From positions 72,216 to 136,215 of the forward strand of contig NZ_JAJCLZ010000005.1 in the NCBI RefSeq assembly GCF_020559915.1: a stretch of 64,000 bases of DNA, given 5' to 3'. This DNA comes from Ruminococcus sp. 210702-SL.1.03. Lineage in GTDB: Bacteria > Bacillota > Clostridia > Oscillospirales > Ruminococcaceae. Shown here one piece after another: positions 16,362-24,994 of the stretch. The first letter of the stretch is position 1. Each line of letters begins with the position of its first letter. Below the pieces are notes generated by a model. It searched no databases, was not told where the DNA came from, and saw nothing but the letters and a program-made list of their open reading frames with translations. Made by a program: the position numbers and the translations under genes.

Positions 16362-17333
16362 ATGATAGAGCTTTGCGAAAACCGCTCGGCAGCCGACCTC
16401 ACCTCCTCGCTGATAGCCAAGGGGCGCGAGCCGCACTCGATAATGATATGCGGCGAGAAGGGGCTGGGCAAAAAGCTCATCGCGAAGCTGATAGCCCAGC
16501 AGTTGCTGTGCGAAAATGGCACTGGCACGCCCTGCGGGGTATGCCGTGCCTGCCGTATGATAGAGGACGGCGCGCACCCCGACTTCATAACAGCCCCCGC
16601 CAACGCGCTCGGTAACTACAAGGTAGACGACATACGCGCGCTGACGGCCGACGCGCAGATCTCACCCAGCGAGGGCAGGTACAAGATATACCTTATCCCC
16701 GATATGGACAAGTCTGTGCAGACCTTACAGCAGATACAAAACACGCTTCTGAAACTGATAGAAGAACCGCCCGAATCGGTAGTAGTGATACTTACGGCGA
16801 AGAGCAAGGAGATATTTCTCGACACGATAATCTCGCGAACGCTGATATTGCAGGCGGAAGAGGTAGAGCCTGCCGCCGCGCAGGGCTATCTTGAAGCGCA
16901 CGGGATAGACCGCGCTATGGCTGAGGAAGCTGTGCGCCGCCACGGCGGAAACATCGGCAGATGCCTAGACTACTGCGGCGACGAAAAGCTGCGCGCGGCG
17001 GCGGAGTATGCGGAAAACGCTGCCCTTGCCATTGCGCAGCGCAGCGAATACGGTCTGCTGAAAGCGCTGGCGGAGTGCGAGCTGAAAAAGGAAGCGCTAT
17101 CTGCCGTGATGGTGTACCTGCAGCGGATAATGCGCGACGCCTGCCGAATGAGAGCGGGTGCGCCCGCGCCGAGGGTTTTCTCGCAGAAAGTATGCGGGGC
17201 GCTGAGCGAAAGCTTCACCACCGCGCGGCTGGCGGATATTTACGACACCACGGGCGAATTTCTGCGGCGCATAGCGGGCAACGGTCTGCTTTCGGCGATA
17301 CCCGCCGCGTACACGGCGAGCATATTTGCGTAA
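16362..17333 (+). CDS. holB: DNA polymerase III subunit delta-prime
   Basis: Clamp-loader subunit acting with DnaX and HolA at the replication fork. AAA+ features: P-loop GEKGLGKK near residue 27, a zinc-binding cluster within PCGVCRACRMI, the segment VDDIRALTADAQISPSEGRY, and LLKLIEEPPESVVVILTA. The sensor-like SRC motif of delta-prime reads SRT here (IISRTLILQ), so the usual Cys is lost. At 323 aa it has normal length. It begins 12 nt after darA and is followed by ricT, as in Bacillus. Confidence 0.93.
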   Translation: MIELCENRSAADLTSSLIAKGREPHSIMICGEKGLGKKLIAKLIAQQLLCENGTGTPCGVCRACRMIEDGAHPDFITAPANALGNYKVDDIRALTADAQISPSEGRYKIYLIPDMDKSVQTLQQIQNTLLKLIEEPPESVVVILTAKSKEIFLDTIISRTLILQAEEVEPAAAQGYLEAHGIDRAMAEEAVRRHGGNIGRCLDYCGDEKLRAAAEYAENAALAIAQRSEYGLLKALAECELKKEALSAVMVYLQRIMRDACRMRAGAPAPRVFSQKVCGALSESFTTARLADIYDTTGEFLRRIAGNGLLSAIPAAYTASIFA

Positions 17334-17364
17334 ATGAGCGTTTTTAAATTGAAAGGACTTTAAA

Positions 17365-18234
17365 ATGGCAATGGTAAAATACATCGGCGTTCGTTTTAAG
17401 AAGGTCGGAAAAATATACTACTTCGCGCCCGGCGAGCTGGACATACACTGCGGCGACAAGGTGATTGTAGAAACGGTGCGCGGCGTAGAGTGCGGTGAAG
17501 TAGTTCTCGCAGACCGCGAGATGGAGGAATCGAAGCTGAATTCGCCGCTGAAAACGGTAATACGCTTGGCAACGAAAAAAGATTTCGAGATGATCGAGAA
17601 AAACAAGAAAAAGGAAAAGGAAGCTTTTGCTATATGTGAAGAGAAGATACGCAAGCACGGTCTGAAAATGGATCTGGTGGACGTAGAGTGTACTTTTGAC
17701 AACAACAAGCTGCTCTTTTACTTCACTGCCGAAAACCGCGTAGACTTTCGCGAGCTGGTAAAAGACCTTGCGAGCGTTTTCCGCACCCGTATAGAGCTGC
17801 GGCAGATAGGCGTGCGCGACGAAGCGAAAATGCTGGGCGGTTTAGGCATATGCGGACAGCCATTCTGCTGCTGCCGATTTATGGGCGAATTTCAGCCCGT
17901 ATCGGTAAAAATGGCTAAGGAACAGTCGCTATCGCTCAACCCGACTAAGCTTTCGGGCACTTGCGGCAGGCTGATGTGCTGCCTGAAATTCGAGAGCGAA
18001 GCATATCAAGATCTGCTAAAGACCACGCCGAAAACGGGAGCATACGTCAAGACCGCCGAGGGCAAGGGCGTAGTTACCGACGTAAACCTGCTTACAGGCA
18101 CGCTGAAAGTCAAGATAGATAAGTCGGACAACCTGCTTACCGTCAACAAAAAGGACGTAGAGGTAATAAAGGACTCAGTTATCCGCGTTGACAAGAACGA
18201 GATGCGCGCGCTGAAACAGCTTGAGGGCAAGTAA
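17365..18234 (+). CDS. ricT: PSP1-domain protein RicT (YaaT)
   Basis: In Bacillus, YaaT joins RicA and RicF in the Y-complex that controls RNase Y-dependent RNA processing and binds [4Fe-4S] clusters. This 289-aa protein has the PSP1 region with AKMLGGLGICGQPFCCCRF and SGTCGRLMCCLKFE, including the clustered Cys residues, plus an N-terminal β domain (KYIGVRFKKVGKIYYF). The AUG follows a GAAAGGAC site. It lies immediately after holB in the conserved order. RicA and RicF are not in the window. Confidence 0.93.
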   Translation: MAMVKYIGVRFKKVGKIYYFAPGELDIHCGDKVIVETVRGVECGEVVLADREMEESKLNSPLKTVIRLATKKDFEMIEKNKKKEKEAFAICEEKIRKHGLKMDLVDVECTFDNNKLLFYFTAENRVDFRELVKDLASVFRTRIELRQIGVRDEAKMLGGLGICGQPFCCCRFMGEFQPVSVKMAKEQSLSLNPTKLSGTCGRLMCCLKFESEAYQDLLKTTPKTGAYVKTAEGKGVVTDVNLLTGTLKVKIDKSDNLLTVNKKDVEVIKDSVIRVDKNEMRALKQLEGK

Positions 18235-18249
18235 GGGAGATGAGCGGCG

Positions 18250-18852
18250 ATGCCTTCGATAGCAGTACACCTCGCGGCGGCGGATATTCTCGCTGAGCCG
18301 CTTAAAATTAAAGATATGCCCGCCTACCTGCTGGGCTGCATAGCGCCCGACCGGGTGAATGCCGACGGATTCGCGCCCGCCGAGCAGCGTTACGCGGCGC
18401 ACATACGCTCGCGCAACATTGAGCAGTGGAAAGCGAACATCGTGAAATTTTGCCGCGAGCGTGCGGAAACGGATTTCATAAAAGGCTTTGCGCTGCATCT
18501 TTTTACAGATATAGCTTGGGACGAAACGGTACAGCCACAGCTTTTTGAATATCTGCGCGGCAAGGGCATTGCCGAGGACGAACTTAACAACGCGAAATGG
18601 GACGAACTGCGCGGCTTTGACTCGCTGCTCTCGAAAAGAGATAACTATCCGCGGGACATAGAGCTGCTGCGGCGCTCGACGGCGGATTCGGCAGGCGACG
18701 CAGGCATCGACAAAGCGGGGCTGGAAAAATGGCGCGACAAGATAACGGCTTTGCAGTACCCCTACCCGCCCTGCGGTTTTCTGAGCGAAGAGCACATAAA
18801 GACCGCGGCGGAGCTTGCTCTGCTTTACATGGAACAGGTATTTGAGATATAA
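18250..18852 (+). CDS. Zinc-dependent phospholipase C-like protein
   Basis: Soluble helical protein of 200 aa resembling the zinc-dependent phospholipase C/S1-P1 nuclease-like group. The His/Asp residues expected for metal binding are at SIAVHLAAAD, LLGCIAPDR, YAAHIRS and FALHLFTDIAWD. No signal peptide is seen, so it is probably cytoplasmic and not a secreted toxin. It starts 15 nt after the ricT stop with GGGAGATGAG upstream, so it likely belongs to the holB–ricT transcript. The family label rests on motif pattern only; the substrate is unknown. Confidence 0.7.
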   Translation: MPSIAVHLAAADILAEPLKIKDMPAYLLGCIAPDRVNADGFAPAEQRYAAHIRSRNIEQWKANIVKFCRERAETDFIKGFALHLFTDIAWDETVQPQLFEYLRGKGIAEDELNNAKWDELRGFDSLLSKRDNYPRDIELLRRSTADSAGDAGIDKAGLEKWRDKITALQYPYPPCGFLSEEHIKTAAELALLYMEQVFEI

Positions 18853-18890
18853 AAAAACAGCCGAACGGTCAGCTAAGATCGTTCGGCTGT
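18853..18890 (-). terminator. Intrinsic terminator of mscL
   Basis: ACAGCCGAACG pairs with CGTTCGGCTGT; the T tract (seven T) is on the minus strand, so it ends mscL transcription. On the plus strand the hairpin lacks a T run. Confidence 0.8.
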
Positions 18891-18907
18891 ATGCGTATTC
18901 TGGAATA

Positions 18908-19369
18908 TCAGCCCTGAGCTGTTTCGGGAATCTTTTCGGGCTCGAGAATAGAGGTGCAGTGCGGGCATCTTACCGCCTCGATGTCAATATCGGTCTTGCA
19001 GTAAGGGCACTTTTTGGTGGTAGGGGCGGCGGCTTCCTCGTGCTTGCCGAGGGACATGAGCTTATTGATAGCCTTCATAAGCATGAAGATAATGAAAGCC
19101 ATAATGAGGAAATTGATAACAGCGGTAAGGAACTTGCCGTACTCTATGTACTGACCCGTGCTGAAAAGCTCAAAATGGCCCGCTACTTTAGCGCCGCCGA
19201 TAGAATTGATGATAGGATTGATAAAGCTTTCGGTGAACGATGTCACTATGTCCTGAAAAGCGGCACCGATGATAACGCCGACGGCGAGGTCCATAACGTT
19301 GCCCTTTAGCGCAAACGCTTTAAATTCCTCAATAAATTTCTTTACTACTCCGACCTTTTCATTCTCCAT
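18908..19369 (-). CDS. mscL: Large-conductance mechanosensitive channel with C-terminal zinc ribbon
   Basis: Pressure-relief channel opened by membrane tension. The first membrane helix contains KGNVMDLAVGVIIGAAF, and the second FLTAVINFLIMAFIIFML. Normal MscL ends with a short cytoplasmic helix near residue 130–140; here the 153-aa protein continues as a compact zinc ribbon, CPYCKTDIDIEAVRCPHC, after an Ala/Thr linker. I start at AUG 19369, where AAAGGAATG is well placed; an upstream AUG at 19399 has no site. The ribbon occurs in some clostridial MscL and its role is unknown. Single gene with its own promoter and terminator. Confidence 0.95.
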   Translation of the reverse strand: MENEKVGVVKKFIEEFKAFALKGNVMDLAVGVIIGAAFQDIVTSFTESFINPIINSIGGAKVAGHFELFSTGQYIEYGKFLTAVINFLIMAFIIFMLMKAINKLMSLGKHEEAAAPTTKKCPYCKTDIDIEAVRCPHCTSILEPEKIPETAQG

Positions 19370-19428
19370 TGCGAAAACATTCCTTTCACATTTACTCACC
19401 CGCGGCGGGGCGGTGATACTGTAATTAG

Positions 19429-19457
19429 ATTATAGCACAAAGCAGGCGAAAAATCAA
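19429..19457 (-). promoter_or_regulatory. Sigma-A promoter for mscL
   Basis: Minus strand TTGATT (19452–19457), 17-nt spacer, TATAAT (19429–19434). A small palindrome TCAACGA-TTT-TCGTTGA overlaps the -35 region. Confidence 0.7.
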
Positions 19458-19514
19458 CGATTTTCGTTGAAAAATGATAATTGTGAACAATTTGTAAAAG
19501 GTGACATAAACCCC

Positions 19515-19543
19515 TTTACAAGTGTGAAATGTTGTGGTATAAT
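19515..19543 (+). promoter_or_regulatory. Promoter of the tRNA-Gln pair
   Basis: TTTACA (19515–19520), 17-nt spacer ending TTGTGG, TATAAT (19538–19543), 45 nt before the first tRNA. Confidence 0.75.
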
Positions 19544-19588
19544 AATAAAGCTGAAACGAGCAAGGCAAGATTACAGTTGAGATCACAC

Positions 19589-19664
19589 TGGGATATAGCC
19601 AAGAGGTAAGGCAGCGGACTTTGACTCCGTCATTCCGCTGGTTCGAATCCAGCTATCCCAACCA
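19589..19664 (+). tRNA. tRNA-Gln (anticodon UUG)
   Basis: Cloverleaf is complete: acceptor TGGGATA/TATCCCA, D arm GCCAAGAGGTAAGGC, anticodon stem GCGGA/TCCGT with loop CTTTGAC (anticodon TTG), T arm GCTGGTTCGAATCCAGC, and an encoded CCA end. It is 33 nt from a second tRNA-Gln on the same transcript. Confidence 0.95.
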
Positions 19665-19696
19665 TCTGTTTGCTCATTTCAAAAGAATAAGCAAAT

Positions 19697-19772
19697 TGGG
19701 GTATCGCCAAGTGGTAAGGCAGTGGACTCTGACTCCACCATTCCGTAGGTTCGAATCCTTCTACCCCAGCCA
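19697..19772 (+). tRNA. tRNA-Gln (anticodon CUG)
   Basis: Acceptor TGGGGTA/TACCCCA, D arm GCCAAGTGGTAAGGC, anticodon stem GTGGA/TCCAC with loop CTCTGAC (anticodon CTG), T arm with GGTTCGAATCC, encoded CCA. Together with its neighbour it covers both glutamine codons. Confidence 0.94.
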
Positions 19773-19777
19773 AAAGT

Positions 19778-19812
19778 AAAGCAGACGTTTTTCTAGAGCG
19801 TCTGCTTTTTTT
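19778..19812 (+). terminator. Intrinsic terminator of the tRNA operon
   Basis: AAAGCAGACG pairs with CGTCTGCTTT across a loop, followed by a T tract. Confidence 0.8.
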
Positions 19813-19823
19813 CTATTTGGATA

Positions 19824-19852
19824 TTGATTTTTTGCGGGGGTTGTTGTATAAT
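19824..19852 (+). promoter_or_regulatory. Sigma-A promoter for the membrane protein at 19912
   Basis: TTGATT (19824–19829), 17-nt spacer, TATAAT (19847–19852). Confidence 0.65.
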
Positions 19853-19911
19853 AGAAATCACAAAACATATCGAGTATCGGGCATAATTTAATCAAAAGGT
19901 GATCGTGACAG

Positions 19912-20559
19912 ATGAAAAAGATATTCTCAAAAAAGGCGGCGTATCTGCCGTCAATAATTTTCGTTACAATGCTGGTGACCATCGCCGTTTGCTGCGACCC
20001 ACCCTCTTTGGTCGGAAGGTCGGCGCTTATACGCCTTGCGGTAACTATACCGCTCAATATTTTATTTCAGATCTTGCTTTACCTCTTAGCGGCGACGCTG
20101 CTTTTTATAGCTTTTCATTATTTGCTGCGCGAAAGAAGCATCGTAAAGCGGCGTATCGCCGATCTGATATTAGGAATAATATGTATTCTCTTCTGCTGTA
20201 CGCTTATTACGGACAGCTATCTTTCGCCGCTTCGCGGAAGCATTAAGGGCGATTTCCGGGCATGGACGGATATTTTGTCAGACCTGAACGGCGGCGACAA
20301 CGTATGTATCGAAAATTTGAATATCAAAACTTACCGTATGCCGGGGCACACTTCGCATAGGTCCGCAACTAACGACTCGTATTATATCGTCGCTGTTGAC
20401 GAAGACAAGAACAGTTTCAGGTTTGCAATAACCGCAAAAGACATGGCGCTGATATTCGGCGATGACGACTACGAGCCAAAATACGGAAAGATCGAATACT
20501 ATAAAAATTCCGGACTGGTAAAAGCAATAACGCTTTACGATGAAGTCACGGCGAAATGA
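19912..20559 (+). CDS. Hypothetical membrane protein, three predicted helices
   Basis: No family recognised. The 215-aa protein has three N-terminal hydrophobic segments (about 12–28, 42–70 and 82–102), then a hydrophilic C-terminal domain of about 110 residues with β-strand-like stretches (SYYIVAVDEDKNSFRFAI, KYGKIEYYKNSGLVKAI). The C-terminal portion reads as a small compact α/β or β domain after a three-helix anchor. AUG start with AAAAGGTGATCG upstream and a promoter of its own, ending at a strong terminator. Single gene; no functional hint from neighbours. Confidence 0.75.
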   Translation: MKKIFSKKAAYLPSIIFVTMLVTIAVCCDPPSLVGRSALIRLAVTIPLNILFQILLYLLAATLLFIAFHYLLRERSIVKRRIADLILGIICILFCCTLITDSYLSPLRGSIKGDFRAWTDILSDLNGGDNVCIENLNIKTYRMPGHTSHRSATNDSYYIVAVDEDKNSFRFAITAKDMALIFGDDDYEPKYGKIEYYKNSGLVKAITLYDEVTAK

Positions 20560-20583
20560 AGAGAAAACACATACATACAGAAC

Positions 20584-20618
20584 AAGCCCCCCGCACAACT
20601 GCGAGGGGCTGTTATTTT
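20584..20618. terminator. Bidirectional terminator between convergent genes
   Basis: AAGCCCCCCGCA pairs with TGCGAGGGGCT, with T-rich sequence on the plus side. It serves the membrane protein gene and probably the ABC operon from the opposite direction. Confidence 0.7.
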
Positions 20619-20628
20619 TTCTATTCTG

Positions 20629-21783
20629 TTACTCCGCCGACTGCCTTTTCACCTTCGCCACGACCGCAGCTGCCGCGAAAAGCACTACTGCGAAGAGCGC
20701 CTCTATGCCAAGATAGCTCAGATATTTGCCGAGCGAATAGCCCTCGTCCGAAAGACCGAATAGCATATTGTTCGCGCGGACAAGCCAGTACGCGGGCAGG
20801 AATGAAGCCGCTTTCAGCACACCGTCGCCCAGCAAGTCTTGCGGTACGAATACGCCGCAGAGGAACGCCATTCCAAGGCTCACCGTGTTGCCGATCATGC
20901 TGCAAACGTCGTCGCCCGCTATGCCGAACTGCGCTATCAGCACCGTAATGCCTACCGCCACGACCATGAAAATGAAGCTGTTCAGCATCGCCAGCAAGCC
21001 TGTTTTGCTGAACATCTCTCCGCCGTAGCAGGCGACACCCAGTATCTGAAAAACCAGCCATATCGCCGCCGTGAGCGTGCCCGTCGCGCAGAAAAGCTGC
21101 ATATTCTTGCTTGCCAACGGCAGCGCTGAGCAGTCTATCCTGCGGCGCAGATCAAGCGTATTGAAAGCCGAAAGTATCGGCGTGAAGCAAACTATCATTA
21201 TCACCAAAAATATGTAGGCAAGATACTGCGTGAAATAGCTGAGTCTGCTGCCGGGATTGCCCGCCGAGAAATTTTCTACCGTAACGTCAACGTGCTGCTC
21301 CTGCGCTTCTGCGGCGGCGCGGCAGGCTTCGCCGCTGCCCATGCCCGAAGCCGAGTACATCTCAGCCGTCTTTACGAACTGCGTGAGCTGACCCTCAAAA
21401 AGCTGCGATTCATAAGTGCCCGAGGCGCTCACCATTTCAAAAAGCCCATCGCCCTCGCCCGCCGCGACAGCTTCGCCAAAGCCCGCTTTTATCGTCAGCG
21501 AGCAGTTGAGCGTGCGGTAATATATCGCGTCTTGAAGAGCGCCATCGCCGCCGTCTATCGTCACTATCTCGTGATTTTCCGATATGTAGTCGCGCAGGGA
21601 ACGGCTCGCTTCGGTATTATCCATATCGGCAACGCTTATTTTCAGCTTTTTGTCGCTGTAATCCTTATCCTGCTGAGCGTTTGCCGTCATTATAAAGCAT
21701 ATCAGCGCGAATATGCCGAAGTACATCAGTATAGTTACCAGTCTTTTCCGCGCCATTTTCATGAACACCTTATAAACTTGCAT
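20629..21783 (-). CDS. ABC-2 type transporter permease
   Basis: Membrane subunit of an ABC-2 exporter. It has one N-terminal helix (about 13–33, VTILMYFGIFALICFIM), an extracytoplasmic domain of about 150 residues, and a C-terminal block of five or so helices from residue about 185 (YLAYIFLVIMIVCFTPILS) to 378. This N-terminal-helix/large-loop/C-terminal-block plan is typical of drug or peptide ABC-2 exporters of the YhgE/ABC2_membrane_3 type. The AUG follows AAGGAGGC at good spacing. It overlaps the preceding permease by 14 nt. Third gene of the operon. Substrate not inferable. Confidence 0.88.
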   Translation of the reverse strand: MQVYKVFMKMARKRLVTILMYFGIFALICFIMTANAQQDKDYSDKKLKISVADMDNTEASRSLRDYISENHEIVTIDGGDGALQDAIYYRTLNCSLTIKAGFGEAVAAGEGDGLFEMVSASGTYESQLFEGQLTQFVKTAEMYSASGMGSGEACRAAAEAQEQHVDVTVENFSAGNPGSRLSYFTQYLAYIFLVIMIVCFTPILSAFNTLDLRRRIDCSALPLASKNMQLFCATGTLTAAIWLVFQILGVACYGGEMFSKTGLLAMLNSFIFMVVAVGITVLIAQFGIAGDDVCSMIGNTVSLGMAFLCGVFVPQDLLGDGVLKAASFLPAYWLVRANNMLFGLSDEGYSLGKYLSYLGIEALFAVVLFAAAAVVAKVKRQSAE

Positions 21784-22903
21784 ATCTGCGCCTCCTTGTA
21801 AGATAATATCCGCCCAGCGTGAAGATCACGGCGTATCCGCCGAGGGTGAGCAGGTTTGCCGTCAGCCTGCCGCTTCCGCCGTAGATGTTCAGCGCCAAAA
21901 AGCTGTTTGAGATCAGCGCGGCAGGGTTTATCCTATTGAACCACGGCGCGTACCGCTCTACCAGCGCGTACATATTGCCGACACAAAGCCCGCTGAGGAA
22001 GCAGAAAAACATTGATACCGAGATAAGTATGCCTATTTTCATGCCCTCGCTCATTTTGCCGATCGCGCCGATGAAAAAGCCCATGCTCGCGCTCACCAGC
22101 ACACCCACCGCCGTAACGCCGAAAAGCGCGGGCAGCGGCGCGCCGAAATCTACTTTCAGCGCCAAAGTGAGGTATAAAAGCGTTACCCCCGAGCAGATAA
22201 GGTTCAGTATCACCGCCGCTGTCAGCGCCGCCGTTACGCTTTCAAGCTTGTGCACCGGCGAAACTGATTTGCGCGCGCCAAGCTCTGAAAGATTTGCCTG
22301 CACGCTTATCACAAGACCCAATCCGCTGAGCGCGCCGAAAAGGCAGTTCATAGCCAGCAGATTATAAAAATACTGCACATACGGATCGGCGCTGTCGCCC
22401 GACATCTGCCGCGCTTCCACAGGCGATATTTCGGCGCTCATAGCCTCTATCACCTGTCCCAGCTTCTGCGGGTCGGCGTTCGCCGCGTCGGTTATCACCT
22501 TTACATTCACCTCGTAATTATCGAGTAACGAGCGTATTATCGAAGCGGCGGTGCTCTCGCTCTTTACCGAAAGGCGAATATCGCTGCCGTTTACGAATAT
22601 CACGCCGCTGACATCGCCGTTCTCCAGCTTTTTCATAGCCTTGCCTTCGGCTAAATATTCGGGCGCGAAAAGCGCGTCACCGCCCTCAGACAGGCTGTCC
22701 ATCACCTCGGTAAAAGTCGCGTTTTCCTGCTCGGTGCATACAGCTACGGGTATCTCTTTAAAAAGCTCGTCGCTCTCATACAGCCCACTGAAAGCTATGT
22801 TGAAAAAAGTGCCCAGTATTATCGGAAAAGCCAGCATCCAAAACATAGCCTGCCTGTTTCGCAGACCTGTGAGCAGTTCGTATTTCAAAAGATGTAAAAA
22901 CAT
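21770..22903 (-). CDS. ABC-2 type transporter permease
   Basis: Second permease of the same exporter (377 aa) with the same plan: an N-terminal helix (AMFWMLAFPIILGTFFNIAF), an extracytoplasmic region of about 150 residues, and C-terminal helices from about 180 onward (NLLAMNCLFGALSGLGLVIS). It is a distant paralogue of the downstream permease, so the pair probably forms a heterodimer over one ATPase dimer. It starts 14 nt after the ATPase stop with GAGGGGGG as ribosome site. Confidence 0.88.
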   Translation of the reverse strand: MFLHLLKYELLTGLRNRQAMFWMLAFPIILGTFFNIAFSGLYESDELFKEIPVAVCTEQENATFTEVMDSLSEGGDALFAPEYLAEGKAMKKLENGDVSGVIFVNGSDIRLSVKSESTAASIIRSLLDNYEVNVKVITDAANADPQKLGQVIEAMSAEISPVEARQMSGDSADPYVQYFYNLLAMNCLFGALSGLGLVISVQANLSELGARKSVSPVHKLESVTAALTAAVILNLICSGVTLLYLTLALKVDFGAPLPALFGVTAVGVLVSASMGFFIGAIGKMSEGMKIGILISVSMFFCFLSGLCVGNMYALVERYAPWFNRINPAALISNSFLALNIYGGSGRLTANLLTLGGYAVIFTLGGYYLTRRRRYASL

Positions 22904-22917
22904 TGCTCAGCCCCCCC

Positions 22918-23862
22918 TCAGCTATCGCGAAGCTGCTTGCCGGTTATCTCTAAGAAAACGTCGTTGAGCGTGGGCAGCTCGGAATAGACCCTGCCGAAGC
23001 GTATATCCTTTTGCTGTAGCAGTGTCAAAAGGCGGATGAGATTGTGCTTTCCGCCCGAGAATTTCACCTCTGCCCTGCCCTCGATGTACTCGGCTTCGTA
23101 AACGTGCGGCAGCGCGCGTATCTCCTCCAGCAGCTCGGCGCTCTGCTCCATAAGCTCTACCGTTATCTTCTCGGTATTCTTTATCTGCTTTTTCAGCTCT
23201 TCGGTAGTGCCCAGGGCTATCTGCCTGCCCTTATCCATTATCGCGATGCGCGTGCATATCTGCTCCACCTCTTCCATATAGTGAGATGTATAGATTATCG
23301 TAGCGCCGTGCCTATTCAGCTCCTGTATGCCCTCCAGTATCTTATTGCGGCTCTGCGGGTCTACCGCAACTGTCGGCTCGTCGAAGATTATCAGCTTCGG
23401 CTTGTGCGCTATGCCGCAGGCGATGTTTAGGCGGCGCAGCAGACCGCCCGAAAGCTTCTTCGGGTAAAATTTCACGAAATCCTCCAGCCCTACGAACTCC
23501 ACGGCTTCCTCAACGCACTTTTTGCGCTCCGCCTTATCCTTTATATAAAGCCCGCAGAAATAGTCGATGTTCTCATAAACGGTAAGCTCATTTATCACCG
23601 CTACGTTCTGCATTATAACGCCTATCTTGCTCTTTACCTTGTAATTATCGGGCGACATCTCTTCGCCGAATATCTCTACGCTGCCCTTATCGAAACTCAG
23701 CAGCGAGAGCAGGCAGTTTATCGCGGTGGTCTTGCCCGAGCCGTTTGGTCCGAGCAGACCGAAGACCTCGCCCTCATATATCTCCAACGAGAAATGGTCG
23801 AGCGCTATAAGCTCTTTGTAACGCTTTACCAAATTTTCTATCTTCACTACGGGTGTGCTCAT
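22918..23862 (-). CDS. ABC transporter ATP-binding protein
   Basis: ATPase driving the adjacent ABC-2 permeases. All motifs are present: Walker A GPNGSGKTT, Q-loop VIMQNVAV, signature LSGGLLRR, Walker B KLIIFDEPTVAVDP, and switch TIIYTSHYMEE. A C-terminal domain of about 80 residues (KITVELMEQSAELLEEIRAL) is typical of DrrA-type subunits in drug or antibiotic export. I choose the AUG at 23862; an AUG nine bases earlier is too close to the AAAGGA site. First gene of the three-gene operon, with a strong promoter. Confidence 0.93.
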   Translation of the reverse strand: MSTPVVKIENLVKRYKELIALDHFSLEIYEGEVFGLLGPNGSGKTTAINCLLSLLSFDKGSVEIFGEEMSPDNYKVKSKIGVIMQNVAVINELTVYENIDYFCGLYIKDKAERKKCVEEAVEFVGLEDFVKFYPKKLSGGLLRRLNIACGIAHKPKLIIFDEPTVAVDPQSRNKILEGIQELNRHGATIIYTSHYMEEVEQICTRIAIMDKGRQIALGTTEELKKQIKNTEKITVELMEQSAELLEEIRALPHVYEAEYIEGRAEVKFSGGKHNLIRLLTLLQQKDIRFGRVYSELPTLNDVFLEITGKQLRDS

Positions 23863-23927
23863 GTATATCATATCCTTTCATCAAACCGTCATGCGTTGCG
23901 TTTTGCAGATGTTATCTCTATAATACT

Positions 23928-23956
23928 AGTATAATGCAGGCGGCGGCTTTTTTCAA
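23928..23956 (-). promoter_or_regulatory. Promoter of the ABC-2 exporter operon
   Basis: Minus strand TTGAAA (23951–23956), 17-nt spacer, TATACT (23928–23933). Between this and the promoter at 24124 I see no further feature. Confidence 0.7.
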
Positions 23957-24123
23957 GTGCAAAATGTAATGACTTTTGCGGCGTGGCGTGACATTTGTAA
24001 TTCGCGCGGGGTATGCCTTTGCGCAAGATCTACATATAAGGCAGGCGGCAGGACAGTTAAATTGTGAAAAAAACATTAAATATAAAACAGTTCTGAATTT
24101 TTAGTTAAATATGACAAAAAGCG

Positions 24124-24152
24124 TTTACATTTTTCAGTCAATATGTTATAAT
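24124..24152 (+). promoter_or_regulatory. Sigma-A promoter for the secreted protein at 24213
   Basis: TTTACA (24124–24129), 17-nt spacer, TATAAT (24147–24152). Confidence 0.65.
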
Positions 24153-24212
24153 AACTTTTAGCGTTAAAACAATTTGAACAGTAAGATCTTATATGAAAGG
24201 GAATGTAAAGAA

Positions 24213-24911
24213 ATGAAAAATTTAAGAGGGTTATTTTCAAGAGTTTTTTCCGCCGCCGCTGCGGCAGTTATCGCGGCAGGCTGCGCACTAAGTGCTTACG
24301 CCGCCGATACTTCCGACGTAGAACTTGATACTTCCGAAGCTATCTCGGTAGGCAACTGGGGCACCAGTGCGAAGTACCAGTACGATACTTTCGACACCAC
24401 CCGAATGACGAAAGATTCTGAGATAAAAGTAGAATTTTCTATGGATACCGAAGCGAACAAGCTTTCAAGCTCGCCGATAGAGCTGGTATTCCAGAGCTGG
24501 GAGTCTCCCGACACATCTATGGCGCAGCCCGACGGCTCGGTATGGGCAAAAGTATCCGCCGCAGAGTTTGACAAGACCACCGCGGCATTCAAGTACGACG
24601 ACATAGTAAAAGCATACGGCACCGATAATTTCGAGAAGGTAAGCTGCATATGCTTTACCGCTACCGACGTTGCCGATATTACGGTAAAGAAGGTAACTGT
24701 TACTAACTGCATCGAAAAGGGCAGCCACTACGTCGATAAAGAAGAGCAGAAGGAACAAAACAAAAACAACATGATATTCACCATAATCGGCATAGTTGCG
24801 GGCATTGTTATCGCCGTTGTCATCATAGTAGTTATCATGAACAAAAAAAGCAGCTCGGCTTACGACGTTGCTTCGGGCGAGTTCGTTTCCAAAAAGGACA
24901 CCAAGAATTAA
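24213..24911 (+). CDS. Exported, C-terminally membrane-anchored protein
   Basis: Unknown surface protein of 232 aa. It has a signal peptide (VFSAAAAAVIAAGCALSAYA, cleavage likely after AYA), an extracellular domain of about 140 residues rich in β-strand patterns (KVEFSMDTEANK, IELVFQSWES, DITVKKVTVTN), a charged linker (DKEEQKEQNKNN), one membrane helix (IFTIIGIVAGIVIAVVIIVV) and a short Lys-rich tail. The compact β domain with a terminal Val/Thr strand resembles carbohydrate-binding jelly rolls, but I cannot assign a family. AUG 24213 follows AAAGGGAATG; an upstream in-frame AUG at 24174 has no site. Confidence 0.75.
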   Translation: MKNLRGLFSRVFSAAAAAVIAAGCALSAYAADTSDVELDTSEAISVGNWGTSAKYQYDTFDTTRMTKDSEIKVEFSMDTEANKLSSSPIELVFQSWESPDTSMAQPDGSVWAKVSAAEFDKTTAAFKYDDIVKAYGTDNFEKVSCICFTATDVADITVKKVTVTNCIEKGSHYVDKEEQKEQNKNNMIFTIIGIVAGIVIAVVIIVVIMNKKSSSAYDVASGEFVSKKDTKN

Positions 24912-24927
24912 GGACTAAAAAACATAC

Positions 24928-24963
24928 AAAGCGTCACCGTGTGCTGCGGCGGCGCTTTTATAC
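24928..24963 (+). terminator. Intrinsic terminator after the secreted protein gene
   Basis: AAGCGTCACCG pairs imperfectly with CGGCGGCGCTT, followed by TTTATAC. The T tract is interrupted, so termination may be partial and feed the HD-domain gene. Confidence 0.55.
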
Positions 24964-24994
24964 TATTACAATAATATAATAAGGAGATACAGAA

